From positions 1-23,272 of the forward strand of contig JAIFMH010000331.1 of assembly GCA_020048595.1 (NCBI GenBank): a stretch of DNA of 23,272 nt, in the 5' to 3' direction. Shown in pieces: positions 1-8,827 of this stretch. Each line of letters starts with the position of its first letter. The first letter of the stretch is position 1. The notes under the pieces are model-generated. The model saw only the letters and a program-made list of their open reading frames with translations, ran no database searches and was not told where the DNA came from. The position numbers and the translations under genes were made by a program. The stretch comes from Bacteroidota bacterium. Its GTDB lineage: Bacteria > Bacteroidota > Bacteroidia > Bacteroidales > UBA4417.

Positions 1-123
1 AATCTTATTAAGATATATGTTTAGTTTTTTAAAAAAGAAAAAGATTCGCAGTAATAGCATTCAGGTGTTTGTTATTTGTCTCACCGGCACGACATTTCCC
101 ATGAACAAATAAAAGGGATTTTG

Positions 124-1989
124 ATGTACAGACTATTAATAGTTTTAGTAGCAATGCTTTTAACGATTAGAACTTCCGCGAAAGAGCATCACGTTGCAAA
201 AAATGGCAATGATTCTCATTCAGGAACAAATGAAGCACCATTTCTTACTATCCAAACAGCAGCCAATATAGCTCAACCAGGCGATGTAATTATTGTTCAC
301 GAAGGTACCTATCGCGAATGGATTAAACCTGCTATGGGAGGAAACTCTGATTCCGAACGAATAGCTTATCAAGCTGCCGTTGGAGAAAAAGTAGAAATTA
401 AAGGATCGGAAATCGTTACTGGTTGGGAGAAAGTTATTGGTTCGGTTTGGAGAGTATCGCTTCCGAATACATTTTTTGGCAATTTCAACCCTTATAAAGA
501 CTTAATACATGGGGACTGGTTCGATTCAAGAAACAGGATACATCACACCGGCGAAGTTTACCTCAATGGTAAATCGTTATGGGAAATGGCTCTGATAGAA
601 GAAGTATTCAATCCAAAAGAACGTAATGACAGGTTAGACCCTAAAGGTTCAACATATACTTGGTTTTGTGAAAGTAACAAAGAAAGCACTTTTATCTATG
701 CCAATTTTCAGGGTGCCGATCCAAACAAAGATTTGGTAGAGATTAATGTTAGAAAAAGTTGTTTCTATCCGGTAAAGACAGGCGTCAATTATATTACAGT
801 ACATGGTTTTTACATGTCACATGCTGCAACCAACTGGGCACCGCCAACCGCTGAACAAGTTGGTCTAATAGGAACAAACTGGAGTAAAGGCTGGATTATT
901 GAAAACAACTTTATTAGTGATTCTAAATGCTCTGGTATAACACTCGGGAAATATGGCGACGAATTCGATAATAAATCTCAAGATGCTGCCGAAGGATATG
1001 TGGAAACCATTAACAGAGCTTTAAAAAGAGGCTGGAATAAGGATAATATTGGAAATCACATTGTTAGAAACAATACAATTACCAATTGCGAACAGACTGG
1101 AATTTGCGGAAGCTTGGGTGCTATTTTCAGTATTATTGAGAAAAATAATATCTACAATATCAGCGTTAAACATCTTTTCGGAGGAGCAGAGATAGCCGGA
1201 ATAAAATTCCATGCGGCTATTGATGTATTGATAAAAAATAATCGCTTATCAAGATGTGGTAGAGGTCTTTGGCTCGATTGGATGGCCCAGGGAACTCAAG
1301 TAACTGGCAACTTATTCTATAACAACGATTGGGACGATTTATTCGTGGAAGTAAATCATGGTCCTTTTCTGGTTGAGAACAATATATTCCTTTCAAAATT
1401 ATCTTTACAAGATTGGTCAGAAGGGGGAACTTATGCACATAACCTTTTTGCCGGAAATCTGAGTTTAAGCCCTCAAGGTAGATTAACTCCATACCATCCA
1501 GCTCACTCTACCATAATAGCAGGACTAAAAAATACTAAAGGTGGAGACGATCGCTTTTTCAACAATATTTTTGTAGGAGGTGTTGAACAAAAAGACAACA
1601 GATGGTCAGGATTAAAAAGCTATATGAAAACCGAAATTATCTCCGTTGCAGTTGATGGCAATATTTATATGAACGGTGCCAATCTTTTTATAGGAGAAAA
1701 GAATTATTTAGAATCTCCAGTAAACCCCGAGATCAAGATAGTGGAAAAGGATAGCAGCTATTATCTGGAAATTACGAATGATAAGAAAATAAAAGAAGTA
1801 AAAACACAGAAAGTAACAACAGAACGATTAGGTCTGGCAGTTATTCCGAACTTACCATTCTTAACTTTCGATGGTAAGCCGCTTACCATCGACAAAGATT
1901 TTTTTGGAAACAAACGTAACATAAAAAAACCGACGCCTGGCCCATTTGAAATTATTAAAGAAGGAAATGTAGTGTTAAAGGTTTGGTAG
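124..1989 (+). CDS. Secreted GH120-type beta-xylosidase (right-handed beta-helix)
   Basis: Predicted to release terminal xylose from xylo-oligosaccharides outside the cytoplasm. A signal peptide covers residues 1-19 (ends IRTSA). A DUF1565-like N-terminus follows (VAKNGNDSHSGTNEAPF), then a parallel beta-helix rich in N-N-x-I turns. Several stretches (FFGNFNPYKD, IYANFQGADPN, NWSKGWIIE, GLWLDW, FVEVNHGP) match my memory of the GH120 xylosidase XylC of Thermoanaerobacterium. There the nucleophile Asp (WLDW) and acid/base Glu (FVEV) lie 23 residues apart. Here the equivalents are Asp385 and Glu409, 24 apart, so both catalytic residues are kept. An in-frame ATG exists at 76, but ATG 124 follows AAAGGG and begins directly with a signal peptide, so it is preferred. 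Length (622 residues) fits the family. The gene heads a + strand run 98 bases ahead of the triplicated glycosidase-like genes. Confidence 0.88.
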   Translation: MYRLLIVLVAMLLTIRTSAKEHHVAKNGNDSHSGTNEAPFLTIQTAANIAQPGDVIIVHEGTYREWIKPAMGGNSDSERIAYQAAVGEKVEIKGSEIVTGWEKVIGSVWRVSLPNTFFGNFNPYKDLIHGDWFDSRNRIHHTGEVYLNGKSLWEMALIEEVFNPKERNDRLDPKGSTYTWFCESNKESTFIYANFQGADPNKDLVEINVRKSCFYPVKTGVNYITVHGFYMSHAATNWAPPTAEQVGLIGTNWSKGWIIENNFISDSKCSGITLGKYGDEFDNKSQDAAEGYVETINRALKRGWNKDNIGNHIVRNNTITNCEQTGICGSLGAIFSIIEKNNIYNISVKHLFGGAEIAGIKFHAAIDVLIKNNRLSRCGRGLWLDWMAQGTQVTGNLFYNNDWDDLFVEVNHGPFLVENNIFLSKLSLQDWSEGGTYAHNLFAGNLSLSPQGRLTPYHPAHSTIIAGLKNTKGGDDRFFNNIFVGGVEQKDNRWSGLKSYMKTEIISVAVDGNIYMNGANLFIGEKNYLESPVNPEIKIVEKDSSYYLEITNDKKIKEVKTQKVTTERLGLAVIPNLPFLTFDGKPLTIDKDFFGNKRNIKKPTPGPFEIIKEGNVVLKVW

Positions 1990-2087
1990 ATTATTGAAAT
2001 TCATTGACAAGAAATGAAGTATAAAATAATAATAAGTAATCTCGATTATAATAAGGAGATGGAAAAAAATAACCTGGAGATAATAAT

Positions 2088-4250
2088 ATGTGCAGAAAAT
2101 TTAAAATGTATGTTGCCATAATTACGCTGCTTATTTTCATATCACCTTTTATAGCATCTGCTCAAAAAGTGGGCGTATTTTACGATTCAAATGTGGCCCA
2201 AATAAAATTTGTTGCCGGTGATATCAAGGCAGCGCTGGAATCAAAGAATTTCACTGTCGAAATGCTTCCGCTAACCTCACTCAAAAAAAAATATGCTAAT
2301 AAGAAAGTAGTAATTGCTTTAGCATCAAACACAATTGTTACATCGCTCGCATCAACACAAGGAGTTGCTGATTTGCCGACCGGCTTGAGCGAACAAGCGT
2401 ATTGTTTGCGAACTACAAAAAAGGGTCAAACTTCATACTGGGTTCTTGGTGGAGACATAAATGGTGCCATGTATGGCGGCTTCCAAATTGCCGAAAACAT
2501 CAAGTTTAATGGATTTTCGGGAACATACAACAATGAGGAATCGCCAAAAATTCTAAAGCGAGGAATTAAACTCAATCTTCCTTTCGATGAAAAAAGTCCA
2601 ACCTACGAAAGTAATAGCAAAGGAACTTCTTACCAAAAAGCAATACCCCATATTTGGGATATAACTTTCTGGCAGACTTGGTTTGATGAAATGGCGCGTC
2701 ATAGATATAACTATGTTTCGGTATGGAACAACCACCCTTTTACTTCGTTGGTTGTATTGCCCGATTATCCTGATTTGGCTATACAAGATGTGACCGGTTT
2801 TAATGGATATTCTAAAAAAATGTCTATTCAGGAGAAAATCGATTTCTGGAGGCAGGTTATGAAACTTGCTCATGAACGTGGTTTTGAATTTATGTTCTTT
2901 AATTGGAATGTATGGGTGTCCAACGCTCATGGAAAATATGGACTCGCCAATGCCGACACATCAGATGCTAATAAAGAGTATATGTATAAAAGCATGATGA
3001 AGCTTCTCGAAACGTATCCCGACCTTGATGGTTTTGGCGTTACAAATGGAGAAAATAAGAGCAACCAGAATTTTTTATGGGCAGCTTATGGTAAGGCTAT
3101 GTACGACTTTGCAGTTAAAAACCCGCAACGTAAGTTAAGATTTTTGCATCGTTGGCATCAAACCAGTCTTTCTAAAATAAAAGAAACATTTGCAGGGCTT
3201 TTTGAATTGCCAAATGTAACATTTGAAATGTCGTACAAATACTCAAAGGCTCACTTGTATTCTGTGCCTGTTCCAAAACATTTCGAAAAATTTGATAACT
3301 CTAAACAGTTAGTTGATAACAATATGAAGGTTTGGTTTACTGTCCGTAACGACGATTTTTATTACCATACCTGGGGTGATCCATCGTTTGCACGTGAGTA
3401 TATAAAAGGTATGACAGATTATGGTAAAAATTTTGCAGGCTTCTATATTGGTTCCGACGGATTTTGCCCGACCCGGACATTTTTCTGTAAAGATAGTGTT
3501 TCACAAGGAATTTTGGAGATTCAACGACAATGGTATATGACAATGATTTGGGGCAGGCTAGCTTACAACCCTCAAACACCTGATTTATTATTTAAGAATC
3601 ACATGAAGTTGAGATATCCAAGTGTATCACCTGATGATTTGTTTTTAGCTTGGAGTAATGCATCGAGTGGAATTCAAAAAACTACGGAATTGATGCACGA
3701 AGATTTTGATTTGGATTTTAAATGGCATCCTGAGGCATGCCTAACTTATAAAGGGTTTGCAACTGTCGATTTGTTTGCAGCAGCTGATATTGGACCAGGT
3801 TCATCCCTCTGCAATATTAAAAACAGTGCAAAAGATAGTTGTAATGGCAAAAAGAGCTCTTATCTGCTTGCTGATGAAATAGAAGCAAATGCTTTGTCGG
3901 CATTAAATACAGTAAATGCTATTGCAACGGATGCAAATGCCGAACTTGGGGTTACTGTAAACAATATTAAAGCAATGTCATACCTATCATTGTATTATGC
4001 TCATAAAGTACGTGCAGCAACATATAAATTGGCAGGAAAAACTGAAAATACAACTACAGAATTAGGAAAAGCATATTGTTGGTGGATAAAGTACACCAAT
4101 TTGATGGATAGTATGTATACCGGACAGGCGAATCAGAGGACAAACGCGGTTCTTCCTGATTGGCATTTTCAAGACGAAATTGTATTAAAAGAATATAATA
4201 ACAATGGCGGTATTGGCGTGCCGAAATGTGAAATTATAAAACTAAAATAA
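2088..4250 (+). CDS. Secreted glycosidase-like protein, tandem copy 1 (GH67/GH20-type N-domain)
   Basis: Probable exo-acting glycosidase of the alpha-glucuronidase-like kind; the substrate is not shown by sequence. The signal peptide ends FIASA. Residues about 25-150 form a GH67N/GH20b-like alpha/beta domain ending in GGDINGAMYGGFQIAENI. After RGIKLNLP comes a barrel-like core with ARHRYNYVSVWNNHPF, FFNWNVWV, GFGVTNGENK (Glu322) and RNDDFYYHTWGDP. The C-terminal part is helical (RQWYMTMIWGRLAYNP). It resembles uncharacterised Bacteroidota/Planctomycetes proteins annotated as alpha-glucuronidase-family or GH20 zincin-like. GGAG sits 8 bases before the ATG. It is the most divergent of the three 720-residue copies, and it alone has Glu at position 322. 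Only 15 bases separate it from copy 2, so co-transcription is likely. There is no sorting tail. Confidence 0.72.
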   Translation: MCRKFKMYVAIITLLIFISPFIASAQKVGVFYDSNVAQIKFVAGDIKAALESKNFTVEMLPLTSLKKKYANKKVVIALASNTIVTSLASTQGVADLPTGLSEQAYCLRTTKKGQTSYWVLGGDINGAMYGGFQIAENIKFNGFSGTYNNEESPKILKRGIKLNLPFDEKSPTYESNSKGTSYQKAIPHIWDITFWQTWFDEMARHRYNYVSVWNNHPFTSLVVLPDYPDLAIQDVTGFNGYSKKMSIQEKIDFWRQVMKLAHERGFEFMFFNWNVWVSNAHGKYGLANADTSDANKEYMYKSMMKLLETYPDLDGFGVTNGENKSNQNFLWAAYGKAMYDFAVKNPQRKLRFLHRWHQTSLSKIKETFAGLFELPNVTFEMSYKYSKAHLYSVPVPKHFEKFDNSKQLVDNNMKVWFTVRNDDFYYHTWGDPSFAREYIKGMTDYGKNFAGFYIGSDGFCPTRTFFCKDSVSQGILEIQRQWYMTMIWGRLAYNPQTPDLLFKNHMKLRYPSVSPDDLFLAWSNASSGIQKTTELMHEDFDLDFKWHPEACLTYKGFATVDLFAAADIGPGSSLCNIKNSAKDSCNGKKSSYLLADEIEANALSALNTVNAIATDANAELGVTVNNIKAMSYLSLYYAHKVRAATYKLAGKTENTTTELGKAYCWWIKYTNLMDSMYTGQANQRTNAVLPDWHFQDEIVLKEYNNNGGIGVPKCEIIKLK

Positions 4251-4265
4251 ACTGAAGGGAACATT

Positions 4266-6428
4266 ATGTCCAGAAAAATTAAAATGTGCATTGGCGTTAT
4301 AAGTCTGATTATTTTCACAATGCCTTTTTTGGCTTTTGCCCAAAAAGTAGGCGTGTTTTTTGACTCAAATGTGGCACAAATAAAATTTGCTGCCGGGGAT
4401 GTCAAGGCAGCGCTGGAGTCCAAGAATTTCACAGTAGAAATGCTTCCCCTTACTTCTCTTAATGCAAAGTATGCCAACAAGAAAGTGGTTATAGCTATTG
4501 CATCCAACAGCACTGTTACTAAAGTTCTAACCCGTCAGGGAGGAACTATTCCTACCGGTGTGGGTGAACAAGCGTATTGTTTACGAACTACAAAAAAGGG
4601 TCAAACTTCATACTGGGTTTTGGGGGGCGATTTGAATGGAGCCATGTATGGCGGATTCCAAATTGCTGAAAATATTTTACAGGATGGTTTCTCCGGGGCA
4701 TATACTAATATAGAGTCTCCTTTCCTGTTAGCCAGAGGTATGAAACTTAACCTCCCACTCGATAAGCGTATTCCAACATATATTGGCAAATGGACTTCGA
4801 ATTCTGCAAAGAAAGCCATACCACATGTATGGGACATTACTTTCTGGAAAAAATTAATAGACCAACAGGCTCGAAATCGTTATAACGTATTATCAGTGTG
4901 GGTGCATCATCCTTTTCCGGCGCTTGTAAAACTGGCCGATTATCCAAAGGTTTCCTTACCTAACATAGAGGGTTTTGACGGATATGTAAATGAGTTAAAT
5001 CATGAGCAGCGCGTTGTATTTTGGCGCGAAGTTATGAAGTATGCTCACGACAGGGGAATGAAATTCTATTTCTTTAACTGGAATTTATATGTCGATTATG
5101 CCGAAGACCAATATGCTACCATAAACAAGGATACAACAAACACAACTACCATTGATTATACGTATAAAAGCATGCGGGCACTGATTGATACATATCCGGA
5201 ACTGGATGGCTTTGGAATTTCTGCCGGCGATGGTTTAAGCGGGTCGTTTGTGGAAAACACAACCTGGACGTGGAGCGCATTGGGTAAAGCAGTTAAAGAC
5301 TATTTTGAAGAACATCCTTCCCGGAAGTTCAATCTCATTCATAGATCTATCAGAACAAGTCCAGAAGTTTTGGATTCAATTTATGCTCCACTCAAAACGG
5401 TTCCTAATGTAACACTGGATTTTTCAGTTAAATATGCCATGGCACACACTTATTCTACTCCAACTCCAAAATGGACAGCAGGAGAGATTGAAGGAGTTGC
5501 AAAATTGGGAATGAAAACATGGTTAACTGTTCGCAACGATGACTATTTTTATTTTAACTGGGGAGATCCAAAATTTGTACGCGATTTTATGTACGGTATT
5601 CCTTCAAAAGAAAAAGTAGTTGGTATTTATATCGGTATCGACGGATACAATCCAAGCCGTACCTACTTCTGTAAAAATGAAGCGCTGAATGGACAACTCG
5701 AGGTAGAAAGACGATGGTATATGGAAATGCTTTGGGGACGGATTTCTTATAATCCGCAGGTAAGCGATAATGTTTTTAAAAATATGTTCGCAAAAAGATT
5801 TCCAACAATTTCTGCCGACAATCTTTTTCAGGCATGGACACTTGCTTCAAGGCCACTTCCTAAAGTAACCGAACTGGTAATGGGTGCATGGATTTATGAT
5901 TTTCACTGGTATCCAGAGGCTTGCTGGAGTAGTGCAAAGAGTGGCGGATTTAGAACTATCGATGGGTTTGCAAATCAAACCACAGTTGCCCAAGGCTCCA
6001 ATCTTTGTGACATACCAACTTCGGCAGCAGGTAATTGCCAGGGGAAAAAATCGTCATACACCGTTGCCGACGAAATGCTGGCGGATGCTGAAAAGGCATT
6101 GTCATTAATAAACACAATAAAAAGTGATGGCAGTGCTGATTTGGATATGGCAGTACAAAATGTGAAGCAAATGGCTTACCTGAGTTCTTATTATGCTTAC
6201 AAAGTGCGAGGTGCAACATATAAAAAAGCAGGACAGATCGAAAATGCCAGAGAAGCTATGGGCAAAGCATATCACTGCTGGATTAACTATACAAGAACGA
6301 TGGATGAAACTTATCATCCAGATTCATTTAGAATTATGGCAATTACTCCCGATTGGAAATTTGCTGACACGTTAGTGTTGAAAGAGTATACCGATCTTGG
6401 TGGTATTGGAATTCCAGACAATAAATAA
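4266..6428 (+). CDS. Secreted glycosidase-like protein, tandem copy 2
   Basis: Paralogue of the preceding gene with identical length (720 residues) and the same domain order. Residues 1-24 are a signal peptide (ends PFLAFA). The GH67N/GH20-like domain ends in GGDLNGAMYGGFQIAENI. The core carries ARNRYNVLSVWVHHPF, FFNWNLYVDYA and TVRNDDYFYFNWGDPKF (R423, N424, D425, D426), then RRWYMEMLWGRISYNP from residue 482. A Cys pair in the C-terminal third (NLCDIP... GNCQGKKSSY) is shared by all three copies and may form a disulfide. Position 322 is Asp (GISAGDGLS) where copy 1 has Glu. The leader DNA and several internal blocks are almost identical to copy 3. GAAGGGA serves as ribosome binding site. 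The gene's last 129 bases plus downstream DNA recur at 10317-10505. Function is inferred as for copy 1. Confidence 0.72.
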   Translation: MSRKIKMCIGVISLIIFTMPFLAFAQKVGVFFDSNVAQIKFAAGDVKAALESKNFTVEMLPLTSLNAKYANKKVVIAIASNSTVTKVLTRQGGTIPTGVGEQAYCLRTTKKGQTSYWVLGGDLNGAMYGGFQIAENILQDGFSGAYTNIESPFLLARGMKLNLPLDKRIPTYIGKWTSNSAKKAIPHVWDITFWKKLIDQQARNRYNVLSVWVHHPFPALVKLADYPKVSLPNIEGFDGYVNELNHEQRVVFWREVMKYAHDRGMKFYFFNWNLYVDYAEDQYATINKDTTNTTTIDYTYKSMRALIDTYPELDGFGISAGDGLSGSFVENTTWTWSALGKAVKDYFEEHPSRKFNLIHRSIRTSPEVLDSIYAPLKTVPNVTLDFSVKYAMAHTYSTPTPKWTAGEIEGVAKLGMKTWLTVRNDDYFYFNWGDPKFVRDFMYGIPSKEKVVGIYIGIDGYNPSRTYFCKNEALNGQLEVERRWYMEMLWGRISYNPQVSDNVFKNMFAKRFPTISADNLFQAWTLASRPLPKVTELVMGAWIYDFHWYPEACWSSAKSGGFRTIDGFANQTTVAQGSNLCDIPTSAAGNCQGKKSSYTVADEMLADAEKALSLINTIKSDGSADLDMAVQNVKQMAYLSSYYAYKVRGATYKKAGQIENAREAMGKAYHCWINYTRTMDETYHPDSFRIMAITPDWKFADTLVLKEYTDLGGIGIPDNK

Positions 6429-6488
6429 AAACTAAATTGTTTCTTCTTGTAGCTGAAAAGAAGTAGAAATACTTAATTAAACTAATAG
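6300..6488 (+). repeat. Direct repeat, left copy (3' end of copy 2 plus downstream DNA)
   Basis: These 189 bases cover the last 43 codons of tandem copy 2 and about 60 bases beyond its stop, ending at AAACTAATAG. An imperfect copy of the same length starts at 10317. Similarity breaks off right after AATAG in both places, which gives a sharp boundary. The repeats bracket tandem copy 3 and sulfatase 1. Confidence 0.8.
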
Positions 6489-6553
6489 TATGCCACAGAA
6501 AAACATAACCACAACATAATACAGAGTAATAAAAATAAACTGAAGAGAACATT

Positions 6554-8716
6554 ATGTCAAGAAAAATTAAAATGTGCATTGGCGTTATAAGTCTGATTAT
6601 TTTCACAATGCCTTTTTTGGCTTTTGCCGAAAAGGTAGGAGTGTTTTTTGATTCAAATGTGGCTCAAATAAAATTTGCTGCCGGGGATGTCAAGGCAGCG
6701 CTGGAGTCAAAGAATTTCACTGTCGAAATGCTTCCGCTAACTTCTCTTAATGAAAAGTATGCCAACAAGAAAGTGGTAATAGCTATTGCATCCAACAACA
6801 CTGTTACCAAAGTTCTAACACGTCAGGGAGGAACTATTCCTACCGGTGTGGGAGAACAAGCGTATGGTTTGCAAACTACAAAAAAGGGTCAATCTTCATA
6901 TTGGGTTTTGGGTGGCGACATCAATGGTGCAATGTACGGCGGTTTGCAAATTGCTGAGAATATTTCCCATGATGGTTTTTCCGGATTGTATAATAATCAG
7001 GAGTCTCCTTTCATGTTAAACAGGGGTATGAAACTAAATATGCCTCTTGACAGGCGTATTCCAACCTATGTGGGCGGGTGGACTTCTAATTCGGCTAAGA
7101 AAGCTATTCCACATGTTTGGGATATGATGTTCTGGATAAACTTAATCGACCAACAGGCTCGAAATCGTTATAACGTATTATCAGTGTGGGTGCATCATCC
7201 ATTTCCGGCACTTGTAAAATTGGCAGATTATCCAAAAGCGTGCCTTCCCCGAATCGAGGGCTTCGACGGTTTTGTTAAAGAAATGAATCATGAACAGCGT
7301 GTAGCCTTCTGGCGCGAAGTGATGCAGTATGCTCACAGCCGTGGTATGAAATTCTATTTCTTTAACTGGAATGTTTATGTTGATTATGCCAAAGATCAAT
7401 ATCCTGAAATAACCAAGGATCTAAGTAATGCCGCTACTATAGATTACATGAACAAATGTATGAAAGCACTTATTGACACCTATCCTGATCTGGATGGTTT
7501 TGGTATTACCGCAGGAGATGGCATGAGTAAAAGCCCCGAAGAGAACACCTCATGGACGTATCAAGCAATAGGAAAACCTGTTAAGGAATACTTAACCGAA
7601 CACCCTTCGCGGAAATTCAATCTTATTCACCGAAGTGTTTATTCAAATCCCCAGTTGTTTGATTCAATTTATGCTCCCCTCAAAACGGTTTCGAATGTAA
7701 CAACGAATTTTTCTTTCAAATATGCTCAGGCACATATGTATTCCACTCCAACCCCAAAATGGGGAGCGGCAATAGAATCTGCAACAAAATTGGGGATTAA
7801 AACTTGGATTACTATTCGCAACGACGACTATTTCTATCTTAACTGGGGCGATCCCAAATTTGTACGCGATTATATGGCCGGTATTCCTGAAAAACAAAAT
7901 GTGATTTCTATGTACATCGGTTCGGACGGTTACAATCCCACCCGGACGTACTTCTGTAAAAATGAAGCCATGAACGGACAGCTTGAGGTTGAAAGGCGAT
8001 GGTATATGGAAATGCTTTGGGGACGGATTTCTTATAATCCGCAGATAAGCGATGATGTCTTTAAAAATATGTTGGCAAAAAGATTCCCAACAGTTTCTGC
8101 AGACAATCTTTTTCAGGCATGGACACTTGCTTCGCGAACACTTCCAAAAGTAACTGAACTCATCATGGGTGCATGGAGTCTTGATTTTCACTGGTATCCA
8201 GAGGCATGCTGGAGTGATCCCGGAAGGTGTACCGGATTTAGAACTATCGATGGGTTTGCAAATGAAACTACTATTGCTAAGGGATCTGATCTTTGTGATA
8301 TAGCAACTTCTGCCGCAGGTAATTGCCAAGGGAAAAAATCATCATATACTGTTGCCGACGAAATGCAAGTAGATGCTGAAAAAGCTTTGTCAAAAATTAA
8401 TACCATTACGCGCAATGGAAATGCGGACCTGGATATGGCGATCGATAATGTGAAGCAAATGGCATATCTCGGCATTTACTATGCACACAAAGTTCGTGGA
8501 GCAACCTTTAAAAAAGCAGGACAGATTGAGAAAGCCAGAGAATCTATGGGCAGAGCATATAGTTGGTGGATAAAGTATAGCAGAGCAATGGAAGTGACCT
8601 ATCATACAGATTCTTTCAGAAATCTGTCAATTAATCCCGACTGGAAATTTGGCGACGCTGCAGCATTAAAAGAGTTTACCGACCTTGGTGGTATAGGAAT
8701 ACCTGATGGTAAATGA
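6554..8716 (+). CDS. Secreted glycosidase-like protein, tandem copy 3
   Basis: Third 720-residue paralogue, closest to copy 2. The signal peptide is the same as in copy 2 up to PFLAFA. The N-terminal domain ends GGDINGAMYGGLQIAENI. The core motifs ARNRYNVLSVWVHHPF, FFNWNVYVDYA and TIRNDDYFYLNWGDPKF are kept, as is RRWYMEMLWGRISYNP. Position 322 is Asp (GITAGDGMS). A 53-base block (7148-7200) is identical to 4860-4912, and a 48-base block (7997-8044) is identical to 5712-5759. In contrast, part of its 5' end (about 6708-6736) matches copy 1 better than copy 2. The 125-base gap upstream shows no gene; it carries AT-rich DNA and the GAAGAGA ribosome binding site also used by copy 2. A stem-loop lies just past the stop. 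Enzymatic role is inferred as for copies 1 and 2. Confidence 0.72.
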   Translation: MSRKIKMCIGVISLIIFTMPFLAFAEKVGVFFDSNVAQIKFAAGDVKAALESKNFTVEMLPLTSLNEKYANKKVVIAIASNNTVTKVLTRQGGTIPTGVGEQAYGLQTTKKGQSSYWVLGGDINGAMYGGLQIAENISHDGFSGLYNNQESPFMLNRGMKLNMPLDRRIPTYVGGWTSNSAKKAIPHVWDMMFWINLIDQQARNRYNVLSVWVHHPFPALVKLADYPKACLPRIEGFDGFVKEMNHEQRVAFWREVMQYAHSRGMKFYFFNWNVYVDYAKDQYPEITKDLSNAATIDYMNKCMKALIDTYPDLDGFGITAGDGMSKSPEENTSWTYQAIGKPVKEYLTEHPSRKFNLIHRSVYSNPQLFDSIYAPLKTVSNVTTNFSFKYAQAHMYSTPTPKWGAAIESATKLGIKTWITIRNDDYFYLNWGDPKFVRDYMAGIPEKQNVISMYIGSDGYNPTRTYFCKNEAMNGQLEVERRWYMEMLWGRISYNPQISDDVFKNMLAKRFPTVSADNLFQAWTLASRTLPKVTELIMGAWSLDFHWYPEACWSDPGRCTGFRTIDGFANETTIAKGSDLCDIATSAAGNCQGKKSSYTVADEMQVDAEKALSKINTITRNGNADLDMAIDNVKQMAYLGIYYAHKVRGATFKKAGQIEKARESMGRAYSWWIKYSRAMEVTYHTDSFRNLSINPDWKFGDAAALKEFTDLGGIGIPDGK

Positions 8717-8726
8717 TGTTGCAATG

Positions 8727-8761
8727 GTTACAAAATTAAATTGGGAATTCAATTTTGTAAC
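8727..8761 (+). terminator. Stem-loop after the triplicated genes, possible terminator
   Basis: An inverted repeat pairs GTTACAAAATT with AATTTTGTAAC perfectly. The stem extends by AATT/AATT past one A-C mismatch around a GGG loop, so it is about 16 bp long. It is AT-rich, and the nearest T-run (ATTTTTTC) is about 14 bases further on. It may end or stabilise the mRNA of the upstream genes rather than act as a classical terminator. Confidence 0.45.
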
Positions 8762-8815
8762 GGATAGAATTATCATTTTTTCAATTTTGACAGTAACGGA
8801 ATAAAACGATTTTAA

Positions 8816-8821
8816 AAGGAG
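8816..8821 (+). promoter_or_regulatory. Ribosome binding site deciding a GTG start
   Basis: AAGGAG lies 6 bases ahead of GTG 8828, which is followed at once by a signal peptide. This supports the GTG start for sulfatase 1 over any later ATG. Confidence 0.7.
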
Positions 8822-8827
8822 CATTTT

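Noticed and set aside
76..123. Upstream ATG extending the GH120 gene by 16 codons
   Set aside because: The extension is hydrophilic and would bury the signal peptide. ATG 124 has a suitable AAAGGG ahead of it.
6429..6553. Possible insertion sequence end at the boundary of the direct repeat
   Set aside because: No terminal inverted repeats, target duplication or transposase fragment could be seen. The repeats are explained by homology to the end of copy 2.
7664..8329. 221-codon open frame on the - strand inside tandem copy 3
   Set aside because: It is fully antisense to a conserved gene, its translation has no recognisable motif, and no ribosome binding site suits it.
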